From: CAVTPU01 sp963736695 | Lineage (GTDB): Bacteria; Actinomycetota; Actinomycetes; Mycobacteriales; Micromonosporaceae | Reading direction: 5' to 3' | NCBI GenBank assembly: GCA_963736695.1 | Contig: CAVTPU010000004.1 | Coordinates: 2,170,001-2,234,000 of the forward strand | Length of the DNA: 64,000 bases | Part shown: positions 29,329 through 37,378 of the stretch, one piece after another | Layout of the letters: every line of letters begins with the position of its first letter | How positions within the stretch are numbered: position 1 is the stretch's first letter | The notes under the pieces: generated by a model | Told to the model about the DNA's origin: nothing | Seen by the model: only the letters and a program-made list of their open reading frames with translations | Databases searched by the model: none | Position numbers and translations under genes: made by a program

Positions 29329-30130
29329 GGAGACAGAACCGGTCCGGCCAGACCGCCGCGAGAAAGGGAAAGGCCACCTCGAGAAAAGGCGTCGTCGCGG
29401 AACATCCCTGCCGCATTGTCGCCGACGAGGTGAAGATCGAGACCGCCTCCTCGTCTCGCCCGACAGCCATGAGCCAAGGAAACTCGGGATCGAGCAGGTC
29501 GGCCGGTTCGACCTCACGACTCGCCGGGACCAACACAACGGAGTCGACCAGCCGATCCAGCAGCGTCACCGCATCGAGTCCTGGTGTCGCCTCCAGTCGC
29601 GCAGACATCTTCCCCTCAGCTGGATCCTCGGCCAGCACCCGACCGGGGTCAGCATCCGGCCCTCCTCGCAGACCGGAGTCGACCGGCGGCGACGCGTCGG
29701 GCATATCCGCCGCGCCGAGCGCCGCGTCAACGGCCATCGGCAGGGTGAGTGCGCCGGAGGCAACCTCGGCCACGGCCTCGATGGTGAGATAGGCGTCAAT
29801 CGGCGTGCCAGGATTCAGTGCGAGCTGCCACGTCGACACCGGCCACTTCTCCCGCAGTTCGGCATAGTCGGTTGTCACATAGCTATCAACGACGTCGGTC
29901 AGTGCCGAGGCCATCGCGGCCTGCGAGGTGAACGCGAGCAGAAACGTCTGGCCGAACAACTCCGCCGTGACGAACTGCTGCCCGTCTGCTGGAGACGCAC
30001 TGGTCCGGGGATGAGGAAGATAGAGGGGTGCCGCGACCACCTCGTGAAAATATTCCGACTGCCGGCCCGCATGAAGTGCGCTCAGCATCGCCATCTCCAC
30101 CGCATTGGCTGGTGCCCACATGTCGCTCAT
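29213..30130 (-). CDS. Protein with two SseB-like domains
   Basis: The protein has 305 residues from ATG 30130 (MSDMWAPANAVEMAMLSAL). Two copies of an SseB N-terminal-type fold are visible: residues ~8-120 (YLPHPRTSASP...AFTSQAAMASAL) and ~185-300 (VVLVPASREVEP...IFTSSATM...LLIDAGSSNEIRISGDLVAQL). SseB domains occur in type III-associated enhancers and are common beside actinobacterial T7SS loci, where they may act as chaperone-like or peptidoglycan-related factors. It is the last gene of the toxin operon after a 106-base gap. Its end is antisense to the GH99-like gene. Confidence 0.78.
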   Translation of the reverse strand: MSDMWAPANAVEMAMLSALHAGRQSEYFHEVVAAPLYLPHPRTSASPADGQQFVTAELFGQTFLLAFTSQAAMASALTDVVDSYVTTDYAELREKWPVSTWQLALNPGTPIDAYLTIEAVAEVASGALTLPMAVDAALGAADMPDASPPVDSGLRGGPDADPGRVLAEDPAEGKMSARLEATPGLDAVTLLDRLVDSVVLVPASREVEPADLLDPEFPWLMAVGRDEEAVSIFTSSATMRQGCSATTPFLEVAFPFLAAVWPDRFCLLIDAGSSNEIRISGDLVAQLALWGVPIGGGQQPSPATP

Positions 30131-30236
30131 GTTGTGTGCCGGATCATGCGATCCCCTATAAATCGATGCTGTCCACGGTCTGCTCGTTCCCGCCACACGA
30201 TGAAGCGGCAGATGTGCGCGTGCTCGGTGCTGCTGT

Positions 30237-30647
30237 TCAGGCGGCGCGGCGAAGACCAGCCAGTGACGAAGGTTCGATGGGTTCCCAGGTGCCATAGTTG
30301 CGGGCATCGCACTCGAGGTCGGTGGAGTCCGCGGCCACATATGTCTGCGCGGCGTGCGTGATCGCTTCGGCGAGCTCGCGTGCCGTGGCGGCGGTGAGAG
30401 GCCAGGGGGCCGTCCTGCGCCACGTGCGTCGCCCTGGCTGCGGGGGCTGCCATCCGCCGCTGAGCAGGGCGCCCCGCTCCGACTGCTCAAGCGGGCGAGT
30501 AACCATGAGTTCGGCGCTGAGGCTATCGGATTCCTGGATCACCTGCACATAGTCGCCATCGACGCGCAGATTGATGAAGTCGTCGAACGTGAGAAAGGCG
30601 AGATCGACCGCGAGATCGCGAGCGATGTCGGGGTAGCTAGCCATCAA
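30237..30647 (-). CDS. Small TY-Chap-like protein, possible chaperone
   Basis: The protein has 136 residues and is acidic, with no membrane helix. The core FINLRVDGDYVQVIQESDSLSAELMV...LSGGWQPP and the helical ARELAEAITHAAQTYVA segment resemble the YbjN/CesT-like (TY-Chap) fold found beside actinobacterial toxin genes; I hold this loosely. It overlaps the preceding gene by four bases (ATGA), so it is co-translated within the toxin operon and is a candidate chaperone or accessory immunity protein. Confidence 0.65.
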   Translation of the reverse strand: MMASYPDIARDLAVDLAFLTFDDFINLRVDGDYVQVIQESDSLSAELMVTRPLEQSERGALLSGGWQPPQPGRRTWRRTAPWPLTAATARELAEAITHAAQTYVAADSTDLECDARNYGTWEPIEPSSLAGLRRAA

Positions 30648-31123
30648 TATCTGCCGACGGAGTCGTTGAAGTCCTGGTATTCGTTGCGATTGACGACCAC
30701 CAGCACGCCACTGCCGACGTTCTGGACGGTGATGGTGGCTCGGTCACGACGCCATTGAATGCGCGGAACCGCCCCGGGGATGGCTGCGGTGGCCGAGCCG
30801 AAAACCTCGGTGCCGATACCGGCGATGGTCGCGAAGGCGTCGATGACAGCGAGCCGGTCGTCGACGTCGTCCGTCGCGCGGCTGGTCACGCGTACGGTGA
30901 TCGATTGGACCGTGTCGCCGTGATAGAGCAGCGCCGCGTCGGTGTCCGGCACGCCCCATGGGGTGGCGGCGATGGACCCCTTTCCGGCGATCTCCTCGAT
31001 GATGGTGAGTCCCAAGGCGCTCATCAGCGCCGGGACGCCGCCGACAGTCCAGCTGAAGTCGCCGTCACGGAAGACGGTGAACAGGCGTTGCGTGTCGACG
31101 TCATCGATCGCGTGCAGGGTCAT
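30644..31123 (-). CDS. Small DUF6301-like protein, candidate immunity protein
   Basis: The protein has 159 residues and is soluble. It contains WTVGGVPALMSALGLT, an alpha/beta core (AALLYHGDTVQSITVRVTS) and AGIGTEVFGSATAAIPG, then VPRIQWRRDRATITVQNVGSGVLVVVNR. This resembles proteins that I remember as DUF6301, seen next to polymorphic toxins; the name is from memory. Its ATG overlaps the toxin stop by four bases, the classical place for an immunity gene, so it is the best candidate for neutralising the C-terminal toxin domain. Confidence 0.65.
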   Translation of the reverse strand: MTLHAIDDVDTQRLFTVFRDGDFSWTVGGVPALMSALGLTIIEEIAGKGSIAATPWGVPDTDAALLYHGDTVQSITVRVTSRATDDVDDRLAVIDAFATIAGIGTEVFGSATAAIPGAVPRIQWRRDRATITVQNVGSGVLVVVNRNEYQDFNDSVGRY

Positions 31124-34100
31124 GTCCCTCCTTCCTCGGGAGTGATCAATTGTATGCTCTCGGGGTGTAGCCGTCCGGGGTCAAGACGATATTCGGTGAG
31201 CGTGACGACTCCCCGTGCCGAGGTGTGAACGAGAAAGCACCTGACCTGGCCGTTGGCGACGGCCTGTTGCATGGCGATCCCCAATGCAGGGTCCTCGCGC
31301 AGCGCCTGAGCTAGTTTGGGGTCAATCATCAACAGCTCCCGAACATACTCGGGGCTGCACTGCTCGGCCTTGATAATGCTCGTTGGGTTGGCGGGGTCGG
31401 GCACATTGCGTGTCTCCCGCACAGCTCCGACACCTTTTTCTTCAACGACCAACAACACGGGAGTGCCGCTGTCGTCGAAGGCGATGCGGTCGAGATTTCC
31501 AGACGTCCCGGGGGCGTAGTCACCGCCGCTGACCAACCGATTGTTGGGGAATTCCTTGCCAATGGCATGGTCGCCGCCAGCGACGCCGAGGCGTTCGCTT
31601 GCGCGCACGAGGTCGACGGAGGCCGCAGTGTAGGCGGCGGCGGCATCGCCAGCTCGAATCCTGTCAAGCTCTGTCAAACCACCGGCCGTGGCGTGGTCCA
31701 GAGTTTGCGAAAAGGCTTTGCTGCCGAAGGTGTTGCGGTCGACGGTTACTCCCGCGTTGCGGAGCGCGTCGGCGACCGGCTCGACCTCGTCACGCCACAC
31801 GGCCTCCTTTGCCGCAGCCGCGACTTCGCGATCGACGACGGCCTGCCGAAGCGCGACCGCCGTGGGCTCCGAGCCGTCGCTTGGGATGATTCGAGATTCT
31901 CCGGCGCGTTCGGCGACTGCTTGAACGCCCACGGGTGGAGGCTTATTGTCGTCGAGGACGAAGCCGGTGTCGCCGCGGAGGCGCCCGGTGGCGTCGCGCC
32001 ACGTGTCGACGCGATCGCCGACGAAATGCATGTCTCCGTTGGCGTCGCGGAATAGCTCGCCGATGATGATCGTGCCGCGAGTTCCGGTGGGAGTGAGGTC
32101 CTCGGCGGCCCACCGTTGGGGTGTGGCCTCCGCTACGCCGCGTACGTCCCCCGATTGGGCCAGCTCTGTCGTTCCCGAACGAAGCTGAGGATCTTCCCCA
32201 GCACCCGATGGTAGTGTCCGTCCGCCTGACTGCCCTTCGGCGTCCCGCTCATTGACGCCTTGTCGATCACCAGGTACCTGTTCGGTTGGTCGATCAGGTG
32301 GAACTGATATTCGACCTCCTGACTGTCTTCCCGGATCTTCTGAAAATCTATCAGGATTGCCATCGGTCGCCTCGAACTTCTCCATTGGTCTCGGCTGCGT
32401 GCCGTCGTGTGTGGCAGCCAATGATTCCCAGTTGTAGTCCCGGTTGGCAGCCTGGTGCGCCTCCCGGTAGGTAGCCCCCGGATGGTCACGAAGATAGCGT
32501 AGTTCGGTCAGCTCATGCTCGAGCAGGACAATGTCGCTGGCACGAACCTCTCCGTCACGCATCCGAGCCCACGCCTCGGCGATATCCGGGTCCGGGTCGA
32601 ATCTGCGGTGGACGATGCCGCCTTCATAGTCGTCGAGCGCGTGTTCCTGGATCAGGAGGTGGTGTTTGACGTTGTTGAGTTCCTCGGCCGTGAACCCGGT
32701 CCGGCCATCGGCCCGCGCCACGTCAGCCAGATTGCGTGCCATCGCGTCGACGTCGTGGGCATCCGCGCGGAAGCGGTCATAGGCCTCCGCGGCCCACACA
32801 TCGGCGGCCGCGTCATCTCGTGGCCTTGTGGCCGCGCCCGACTGAGCAGCCGACGGATCGGAGTCGCCCTCAGCGACCGTGTGTTCCGGCCGGTTACCGG
32901 GTGTCCCGGTCGCATCGGACCGCTCCGCGTGATCAATGTGGACGGACTCCGGCGTCCGTGATGTCGCCGTCTCGGCGTGCGCCCCTGCCCCAGCCGCCGG
33001 TTCCACCACCGGTTTGACCGCAGTGAGGCCCTCATACCTGGTCCTGTCGGTAGGTTGGTCGGCCCGAACCGGCTCCCGTACTGTCTCCCGAACGGGACCG
33101 ACGGCGCTGTCCACGCCAGGACGGTCCGCGGGTCGCACCTGCCCGGTGCGGTCGACCCAGCCTTGACTCACTCGTTGGCCTGTTGTGTCAACCCGTTCCC
33201 ATGCGATGCCACGACCGGGCGCGGCCGAGACCCGAACTCCGGTGGAACGGTCATGGGCATCGAGACCAAGGCCCCGTTCGCTCCGCAGCGGTGTGACATC
33301 GTGGCCGATCTTCAACTGCCCAGGAACCTGGCACACCGACATCACATGACCCTGCACGCCGAAGACCGCTCCGGCAGCGGCGCCGTGCGCCGCGTTGTTA
33401 GCGATATTCCAGACATCAAACCGACCGGTACGCCGAAAGCCGTCAAGTTCGGTGCCGAGTCCGACAAGTCCACCGGCAACGCCTCCGCCGATGACGTGTC
33501 CGGCCAGCCCGCCAAACATTCCGGCGCCGAAGATTCCGCCCTGGATGGTCTGCCCCGCCACTTGGCTGAAGTCCACACTGGACCTATGACCGGCCGCGAC
33601 TTGCAGTGTCTGGCCGACCAAGTTTCCGCCGCCCATGAAACCGGCACCGAACAGTGCCCGCTTCCCCACATAGTTGCGAAGCTCTCGACTGAACGAGGTC
33701 TCGACAATCTGCCGGGCAGCACAGTCGCGAAGTGTTCGACGGGTGATCTCCTCGGCCATGGTGAACTCCGCGCGCCGAACCGCGGCGCCCGTCGCCGCCT
33801 CGGCCGCGGTGGTCACACCGAACCTGCGAAGGAGCTGGCCTTCGATCTCCGCGGCCAACTGCGTGCGCATCGCGTTCATGCTGCCGGCCAATACGGTGCT
33901 GGCCTCACGACCAGCGGCCTTCTCGAACGCGACGAGCGCCTCCTTGCCGGCCACCGACTGCATCCACCGAGCCGCCATCCGGTCAGCCACCGTGCGGGCG
34001 ATCACCCGCCGCGGCATCATGCCCGCAGCCAACCCACTGACCCCGGACCGGAGCAGCCTCGCCAACTGTCGGGGAGCCAACACGTGAAGCGTCCGGCCGG

Positions 34101-34668
34101 CAATCTTGCCCAGCGAGACCGCGACCTCTCGCGCGCTCAGGTTCGCGATAGCAACCAGCGCCCTACGCACGGCAGCACCGATAGCGGCCCGCGCAGCCGA
34201 GAACGCGGCGGGTATCCCGGCGAGGGCGATGCCGCCGGTGGGGACCGCCGCCGCAATCATGGTGAACAACGCGTAGGCGAGCAGTGCGAGATTCAGCGCC
34301 ACCATGAACTTGAGAAGTTCGATCTCTTGGGCGAATCCACGAACCGCCTTGGCCAACGATTCCATGGCGTCGGCGGTCTTACCCATGGCATCGAGATACC
34401 GTTCCCACTCCTCGCGGTATCGCTGCGCCGCCACACCATCGCGCCATCCGGCGAACAACGGCCCGGTGGCCCGCCGGGCATCGCGATGCGCCTCCCGAAG
34501 GACAGTGGCAGCCCGTTCCCAATCGGTCGCGAGTTGGTAGGCCTGGACTGCCGACGCTTTGGGCACTTGTCCGAGCAGGATCTCTCCCACCCAGGTCTGG
34601 GCGCCCGGAATGTAGCTCTCGATCCGGCCGAACCAGTCAAGTATTTGGGCAAGCCTATCCTCAGCCAA
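31120..34668 (-). CDS. T7SS polymorphic toxin, WXG-headed, nuclease-like C-terminus
   Basis: About 1182 residues if translation starts at TTG 34668 (overlapping the Esx-like gene by eight bases); GTG 34692 is an alternative. The N-terminal ~115 residues are a WXG100-like/CpnT-type domain with FAGWRDG near residue 75, followed by a hydrophobic region (LALLAYALFTMIAAAVP) and a long Ala-rich helical body. Residues ~660-745 form a pretoxin domain with LLEHELTELRYL and YREAHQAANRDYNW (HExxE plus His, zincin-like). Residues ~769-845 lie over a hidden small gene and have foreign codon use. The C-terminal ~300 residues end in a candidate PD-(D/E)xK site (NLDRIAFDD...VVEEKG, residues ~1058-1076), suggesting a nuclease toxin. 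Confidence 0.8.
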   Translation of the reverse strand: MAEDRLAQILDWFGRIESYIPGAQTWVGEILLGQVPKASAVQAYQLATDWERAATVLREAHRDARRATGPLFAGWRDGVAAQRYREEWERYLDAMGKTADAMESLAKAVRGFAQEIELLKFMVALNLALLAYALFTMIAAAVPTGGIALAGIPAAFSAARAAIGAAVRRALVAIANLSAREVAVSLGKIAGRTLHVLAPRQLARLLRSGVSGLAAGMMPRRVIARTVADRMAARWMQSVAGKEALVAFEKAAGREASTVLAGSMNAMRTQLAAEIEGQLLRRFGVTTAAEAATGAAVRRAEFTMAEEITRRTLRDCAARQIVETSFSRELRNYVGKRALFGAGFMGGGNLVGQTLQVAAGHRSSVDFSQVAGQTIQGGIFGAGMFGGLAGHVIGGGVAGGLVGLGTELDGFRRTGRFDVWNIANNAAHGAAAGAVFGVQGHVMSVCQVPGQLKIGHDVTPLRSERGLGLDAHDRSTGVRVSAAPGRGIAWERVDTTGQRVSQGWVDRTGQVRPADRPGVDSAVGPVRETVREPVRADQPTDRTRYEGLTAVKPVVEPAAGAGAHAETATSRTPESVHIDHAERSDATGTPGNRPEHTVAEGDSDPSAAQSGAATRPRDDAAADVWAAEAYDRFRADAHDVDAMARNLADVARADGRTGFTAEELNNVKHHLLIQEHALDDYEGGIVHRRFDPDPDIAEAWARMRDGEVRASDIVLLEHELTELRYLRDHPGATYREAHQAANRDYNWESLAATHDGTQPRPMEKFEATDGNPDRFSEDPGRQSGGRISVPPDRPTEQVPGDRQGVNERDAEGQSGGRTLPSGAGEDPQLRSGTTELAQSGDVRGVAEATPQRWAAEDLTPTGTRGTIIIGELFRDANGDMHFVGDRVDTWRDATGRLRGDTGFVLDDNKPPPVGVQAVAERAGESRIIPSDGSEPTAVALRQAVVDREVAAAAKEAVWRDEVEPVADALRNAGVTVDRNTFGSKAFSQTLDHATAGGLTELDRIRAGDAAAAYTAASVDLVRASERLGVAGGDHAIGKEFPNNRLVSGGDYAPGTSGNLDRIAFDDSGTPVLLVVEEKGVGAVRETRNVPDPANPTSIIKAEQCSPEYVRELLMIDPKLAQALREDPALGIAMQQAVANGQVRCFLVHTSARGVVTLTEYRLDPGRLHPESIQLITPEEGGT
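32133..32363 (-). CDS. Hidden 76-residue gene inside the toxin ORF, candidate immunity
   Basis: This frame begins MAILIDFQKIREDSQEVEY and ends SWPNRGTYAA. Counting third positions by hand, 59 of 76 codons (78%) end in G or C, against about 28 of 77 (36%) for the toxin frame over the same bases, so this is the native coding frame here. The protein looks like a compact alpha/beta fold and resembles small actinobacterial proteins that follow toxin genes (from memory). In the third frame a TGA TAG pair lies just inside its start, fitting the lost stop of an ancestral upstream toxin gene overlapping this ATG. Confidence 0.6.
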   Translation of the reverse strand: MAILIDFQKIREDSQEVEYQFHLIDQPNRYLVIDKASMSGTPKGSQADGHYHRVLGKILSFVRERQSWPNRGTYAA

Positions 34669-35047
34669 TGGCCGAGCCCTTGCCGCCGACACGCGCACCG
34701 CGTATCCCAACGGCGCCCTGATCCTCGACATCGGCGTGAAGATCCATGGCCTCGACGACGGCGTCGGCGAAGTCCGCCATGGCTTGGCCGAGCGACCGCG
34801 CGCCCGCCCTGACCGCCTCATTGGCTGGGAGCTGCCCACCATCGCCGACGGCGACCGGTTGACGATAGTTGGCGAGAAACGCGTCGGTGAACTCGTCGCT
34901 GGGAAACGTCGACGAATGACTCTCCGATGTCTCGATCTCAGCCATGATCGCGTGCATCGACTGTGTCAGTGCCACACCCTGCGAGCGGATCCGTCGGGCG
35001 GCCGCTTTCACATCGTCGGTATCGCTGATCCGCACAGACCTAGTCAT
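34661..35047 (-). CDS. Esx-like T7SS partner of the toxin
   Basis: The protein has 128 residues from ATG 35047 (MTRSVRISDTDDVKAAARRI). It is predominantly helical, with two helices separated by a loop rich in Pro/Asp (VAVGDGGQLPANEAV) and a Gly-rich tail (GIRGARVGGKGSAIG). No WXG is present. It lies directly upstream of the WXG-headed toxin with an eight-base overlap and downstream of a YbaB-like gene. The position suggests a heterodimer partner needed for T7SS export of the toxin, like EsxE/EsxF beside CpnT. Confidence 0.7.
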   Translation of the reverse strand: MTRSVRISDTDDVKAAARRIRSQGVALTQSMHAIMAEIETSESHSSTFPSDEFTDAFLANYRQPVAVGDGGQLPANEAVRAGARSLGQAMADFADAVVEAMDLHADVEDQGAVGIRGARVGGKGSAIG

Positions 35048-35441
35048 GACGCCGTCGCTGGTGTTCGGATAGATCGGCATCGTGGCTGTGGAGCAGATCC
35101 TGCAGGCCAGCACCGCCCAGCCGGTCCACCGCGAGATCTTTTGCCAGCGCTGAGTTGAGGGCCTCAGTGGTCTGCCGTCCGGCATCGTCGACAGCGAGTC
35201 GAACGGCGGCGAGAATGTCGTCGGTCAGCGCGCGGGCGTCGATCGTACGGAGATGGGTTTGATCAATATCCAGAGCGATCAGTTGTCCCCGGGGCCCGAC
35301 CTCGGCCCTGATGAGATCGCCGGCCGCGTGTCCGACACCGGTGACGCTCAGCATGGCTGTCTGAATCTCGGCGATGTCGCCCCACGCGGCCCTAATGTCG
35401 TTGATCATGGAGTCGAGCCCGGTCCACGGCACATCCTTCAC
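35040..35441 (-). CDS. YbaB/EbfC-like protein of the toxin operon
   Basis: The protein has 133 residues from GTG 35441. An N-terminal helix (LDSMINDIRAAWGDIAEIQTAML) is followed by VGPRGQLIALDIDQTHLRTIDARALTDDILAAVRLAVDDAGRQ, the beta-hairpin plus helix of the YbaB/EbfC nucleoid-associated fold. In mycobacterial ESX-1 the similar EspL protein is a secretion-associated factor, so a role as chaperone or regulator of the toxin is plausible. It is the first gene of the toxin operon and overlaps the next by eight bases. Confidence 0.75.
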   Translation of the reverse strand: MKDVPWTGLDSMINDIRAAWGDIAEIQTAMLSVTGVGHAAGDLIRAEVGPRGQLIALDIDQTHLRTIDARALTDDILAAVRLAVDDAGRQTTEALNSALAKDLAVDRLGGAGLQDLLHSHDADLSEHQRRRHD

Positions 35442-35447
35442 AGTCGA

Positions 35448-35453
35448 AATCTA
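35448..35453 (-). promoter_or_regulatory. -10-like TAGATT for the toxin operon, leaderless
   Basis: On the minus strand TAGATT ends six bases before GTG 35441, and no Shine-Dalgarno site is visible. This suggests a leaderless transcript that drives the whole toxin operon. The -35 region is not convincing. Confidence 0.45.
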
Positions 35454-35680
35454 GCAAGCTCCATCTTTGAACAGAAGTGGAATGCTCGTTCGGCGACGGC
35501 GACCATCATGAATAGGATGAATCCAATATGGACCCCCGGCATCTGTTGATGGTCAACAAAGGTAAGCCTTTGGCAACTTTTCACACACTGGCCTAACGAA
35601 TGCGATATTGATCGTGCGGGTCTGGCGAGATCGACAGACCCATATAGACTCAACCCGGACCACGACCGTTCTCGCCCATC

Positions 35681-37294
35681 GTGATCATGGAGACTGCCTT
35701 GCGCTCCCGCCGCACCTCTGCCACACACCTCCCACGCATGGCATCCGTGCTCGTCACGGCCACGTTCGCACTGGTGACCGCAGCCCCGAGCGCCGCCACC
35801 GCGGCCGGCGCGGCACCGCCATACACACTGGACGAACGAGCCGCCGCGATCGCCTCGCCGGCCCTCGTCTTCGTTGAGGCCCGCCTCGAGGGCTTTATGC
35901 GGGTACGGGCTACCGGCGCGCTGGTCACGACGGCCCCGGTGGTCATCTACCGGCAGTGCAGCGGATTCGTCGTGAGTCAGGATGGTCACGTGGTGACCAC
36001 CACCCACTGTCTTCAGCCCAGTCAGGACAGCATGCGGGGGGCGGCGTCGTTTGTCGTCGCCAACGATCTGATCCGGGAAAACAAGCTGCGCCCGGAACGC
36101 AAGGCCGCCTTCATCGCCCAATTGAAGAGCACAGCGGACTTCACCGGCACCACGCCAGACACCGCGCCGAAGCTCACTGTCCGCGGACAACTCTTCGTCG
36201 GCACGGCGGAGTCCGCCAACGCACCCTCGATCGCAGGCCGGGTGGTGGACATGCAACCAACGGCGAAGGGCGACGCGGCGCTGGTCAAACTCGATCAGGT
36301 CGGACTGCCGGTGACACTAGTCGCCCCGGATCCTCCTGCCCCAGACACCCATGTGGTGATGTTGGGCTTCGGAACCAACGATCAAGGCTCCGGCGCTGTC
36401 ACCTACACGGTTCAGTCGCGCTCCGGCCGGATCCTCGGCACCTACGGAAAAGAGACGCCGACCAGGTTCCGGCTGGATGGTGACATCGGCTCGGCATCCC
36501 ACGGCGGCATGGTGGTCGACAGCGCCGGCCGCGCGCTTGGAATGATAACCGCCGATATGGAGTCGAAAGACCGGGTCAACCAGATCGTCACCAGCGGAGC
36601 CTCCATCGCCACGCTGATCACCAATTCGGAAGTGGAGAACACCCTCTCCGACACCGACCGAACCTATCGGGCCGGACTGGACTCGCACTTTGGGGGCCGC
36701 TACTCCGAGGCGATCAAGAAGTTCGACACCGTGCTTGCCGCGACCCCTGGGCACCTACCCGCCCAGAGTTATCGCCGGCAGTCCGCTGACCGCCTGGCTA
36801 TCGAGGGCGATCCGACCACGAACACCATCAACTGGGTTCTCGCCGGCGTCGCCGCGATCGCGGTTCTCACCCTCATCGTCGTCATCGTCGTCGTCGTGGT
36901 GCGTGGGCGGGCCAGGCGAGCCCGGGAGCAGGAGTTGGCCCGCTTCAATCCTTACCCACCGGTCTCCGGGGCGCCGATATCCGGCCTACCGATATCCGGG
37001 ATGCCGACATCGGGCACACCGACGTCTGGTGCACCAACATCGGGTGCACCCACGCCAGGCATTCCTCAGCCAGGCTCGCCCGAGGCGACCGAGTCGAACT
37101 ATCCGATGCCAGTCCCACGGCCGACGCCGGACCAACCGACAGACCAGACCAGCGCACCCGGGCCAACCCCACCCGCCGCAGCGGGTGATTGGCCAGCACT
37201 GCCGGTCTGGCGGAACCCCCATCGTGATCCGCCGGTGCCGCCACCAATTCCGGCGCCGAATACGTCCTCAAACTCCGAAGATCACACGCGATAG
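35681..37294 (+). CDS. Membrane-anchored trypsin-like protein, probable pseudoprotease
   Basis: The protein has 537 residues from GTG 35681 (ATG 35687 equally possible). The Sec signal peptide ends near AATAAGA. The trypsin/HtrA-like domain has His109 (VTTTHCL) and Asp198 (GDAALVKLD), but the usual GNSGGP is SASHGGMVV, placing His274 where the nucleophile Ser should be; Ser273 is adjacent. A membrane helix (residues ~383-408) then leads to a cytoplasmic tail with (P-x-S-G-x) repeats and proline-rich sequence. It may be an inactive binding protein or use a shifted Ser. It is divergent from the toxin operon and sits beside the glycan genes. Confidence 0.75.
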   Translation: MIMETALRSRRTSATHLPRMASVLVTATFALVTAAPSAATAAGAAPPYTLDERAAAIASPALVFVEARLEGFMRVRATGALVTTAPVVIYRQCSGFVVSQDGHVVTTTHCLQPSQDSMRGAASFVVANDLIRENKLRPERKAAFIAQLKSTADFTGTTPDTAPKLTVRGQLFVGTAESANAPSIAGRVVDMQPTAKGDAALVKLDQVGLPVTLVAPDPPAPDTHVVMLGFGTNDQGSGAVTYTVQSRSGRILGTYGKETPTRFRLDGDIGSASHGGMVVDSAGRALGMITADMESKDRVNQIVTSGASIATLITNSEVENTLSDTDRTYRAGLDSHFGGRYSEAIKKFDTVLAATPGHLPAQSYRRQSADRLAIEGDPTTNTINWVLAGVAAIAVLTLIVVIVVVVVRGRARRAREQELARFNPYPPVSGAPISGLPISGMPTSGTPTSGAPTSGAPTPGIPQPGSPEATESNYPMPVPRPTPDQPTDQTSAPGPTPPAAAGDWPALPVWRNPHRDPPVPPPIPAPNTSSNSEDHTR

Positions 37295-37378
37295 CGAGCC
37301 CACTCGCCGCAGCTCGGCGTGACCGCCAAGACCTGCCGCTCGACCATGACCGCCGACCCCTCGGAGGTAACAACCCCC

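Noticed and set aside
34669..34842. Upstream extension of the toxin frame
   Set aside because: The product there is Arg/Ser-rich and lies over the Esx-like gene in another frame, where the protein is well formed.
35442..35680. Possible small gene in the 239-base divergent gap
   Set aside because: Composition is more AT-rich than coding DNA here and no frame with a ribosome site was found; it is better read as a promoter region for the toxin operon and the protease-like gene.
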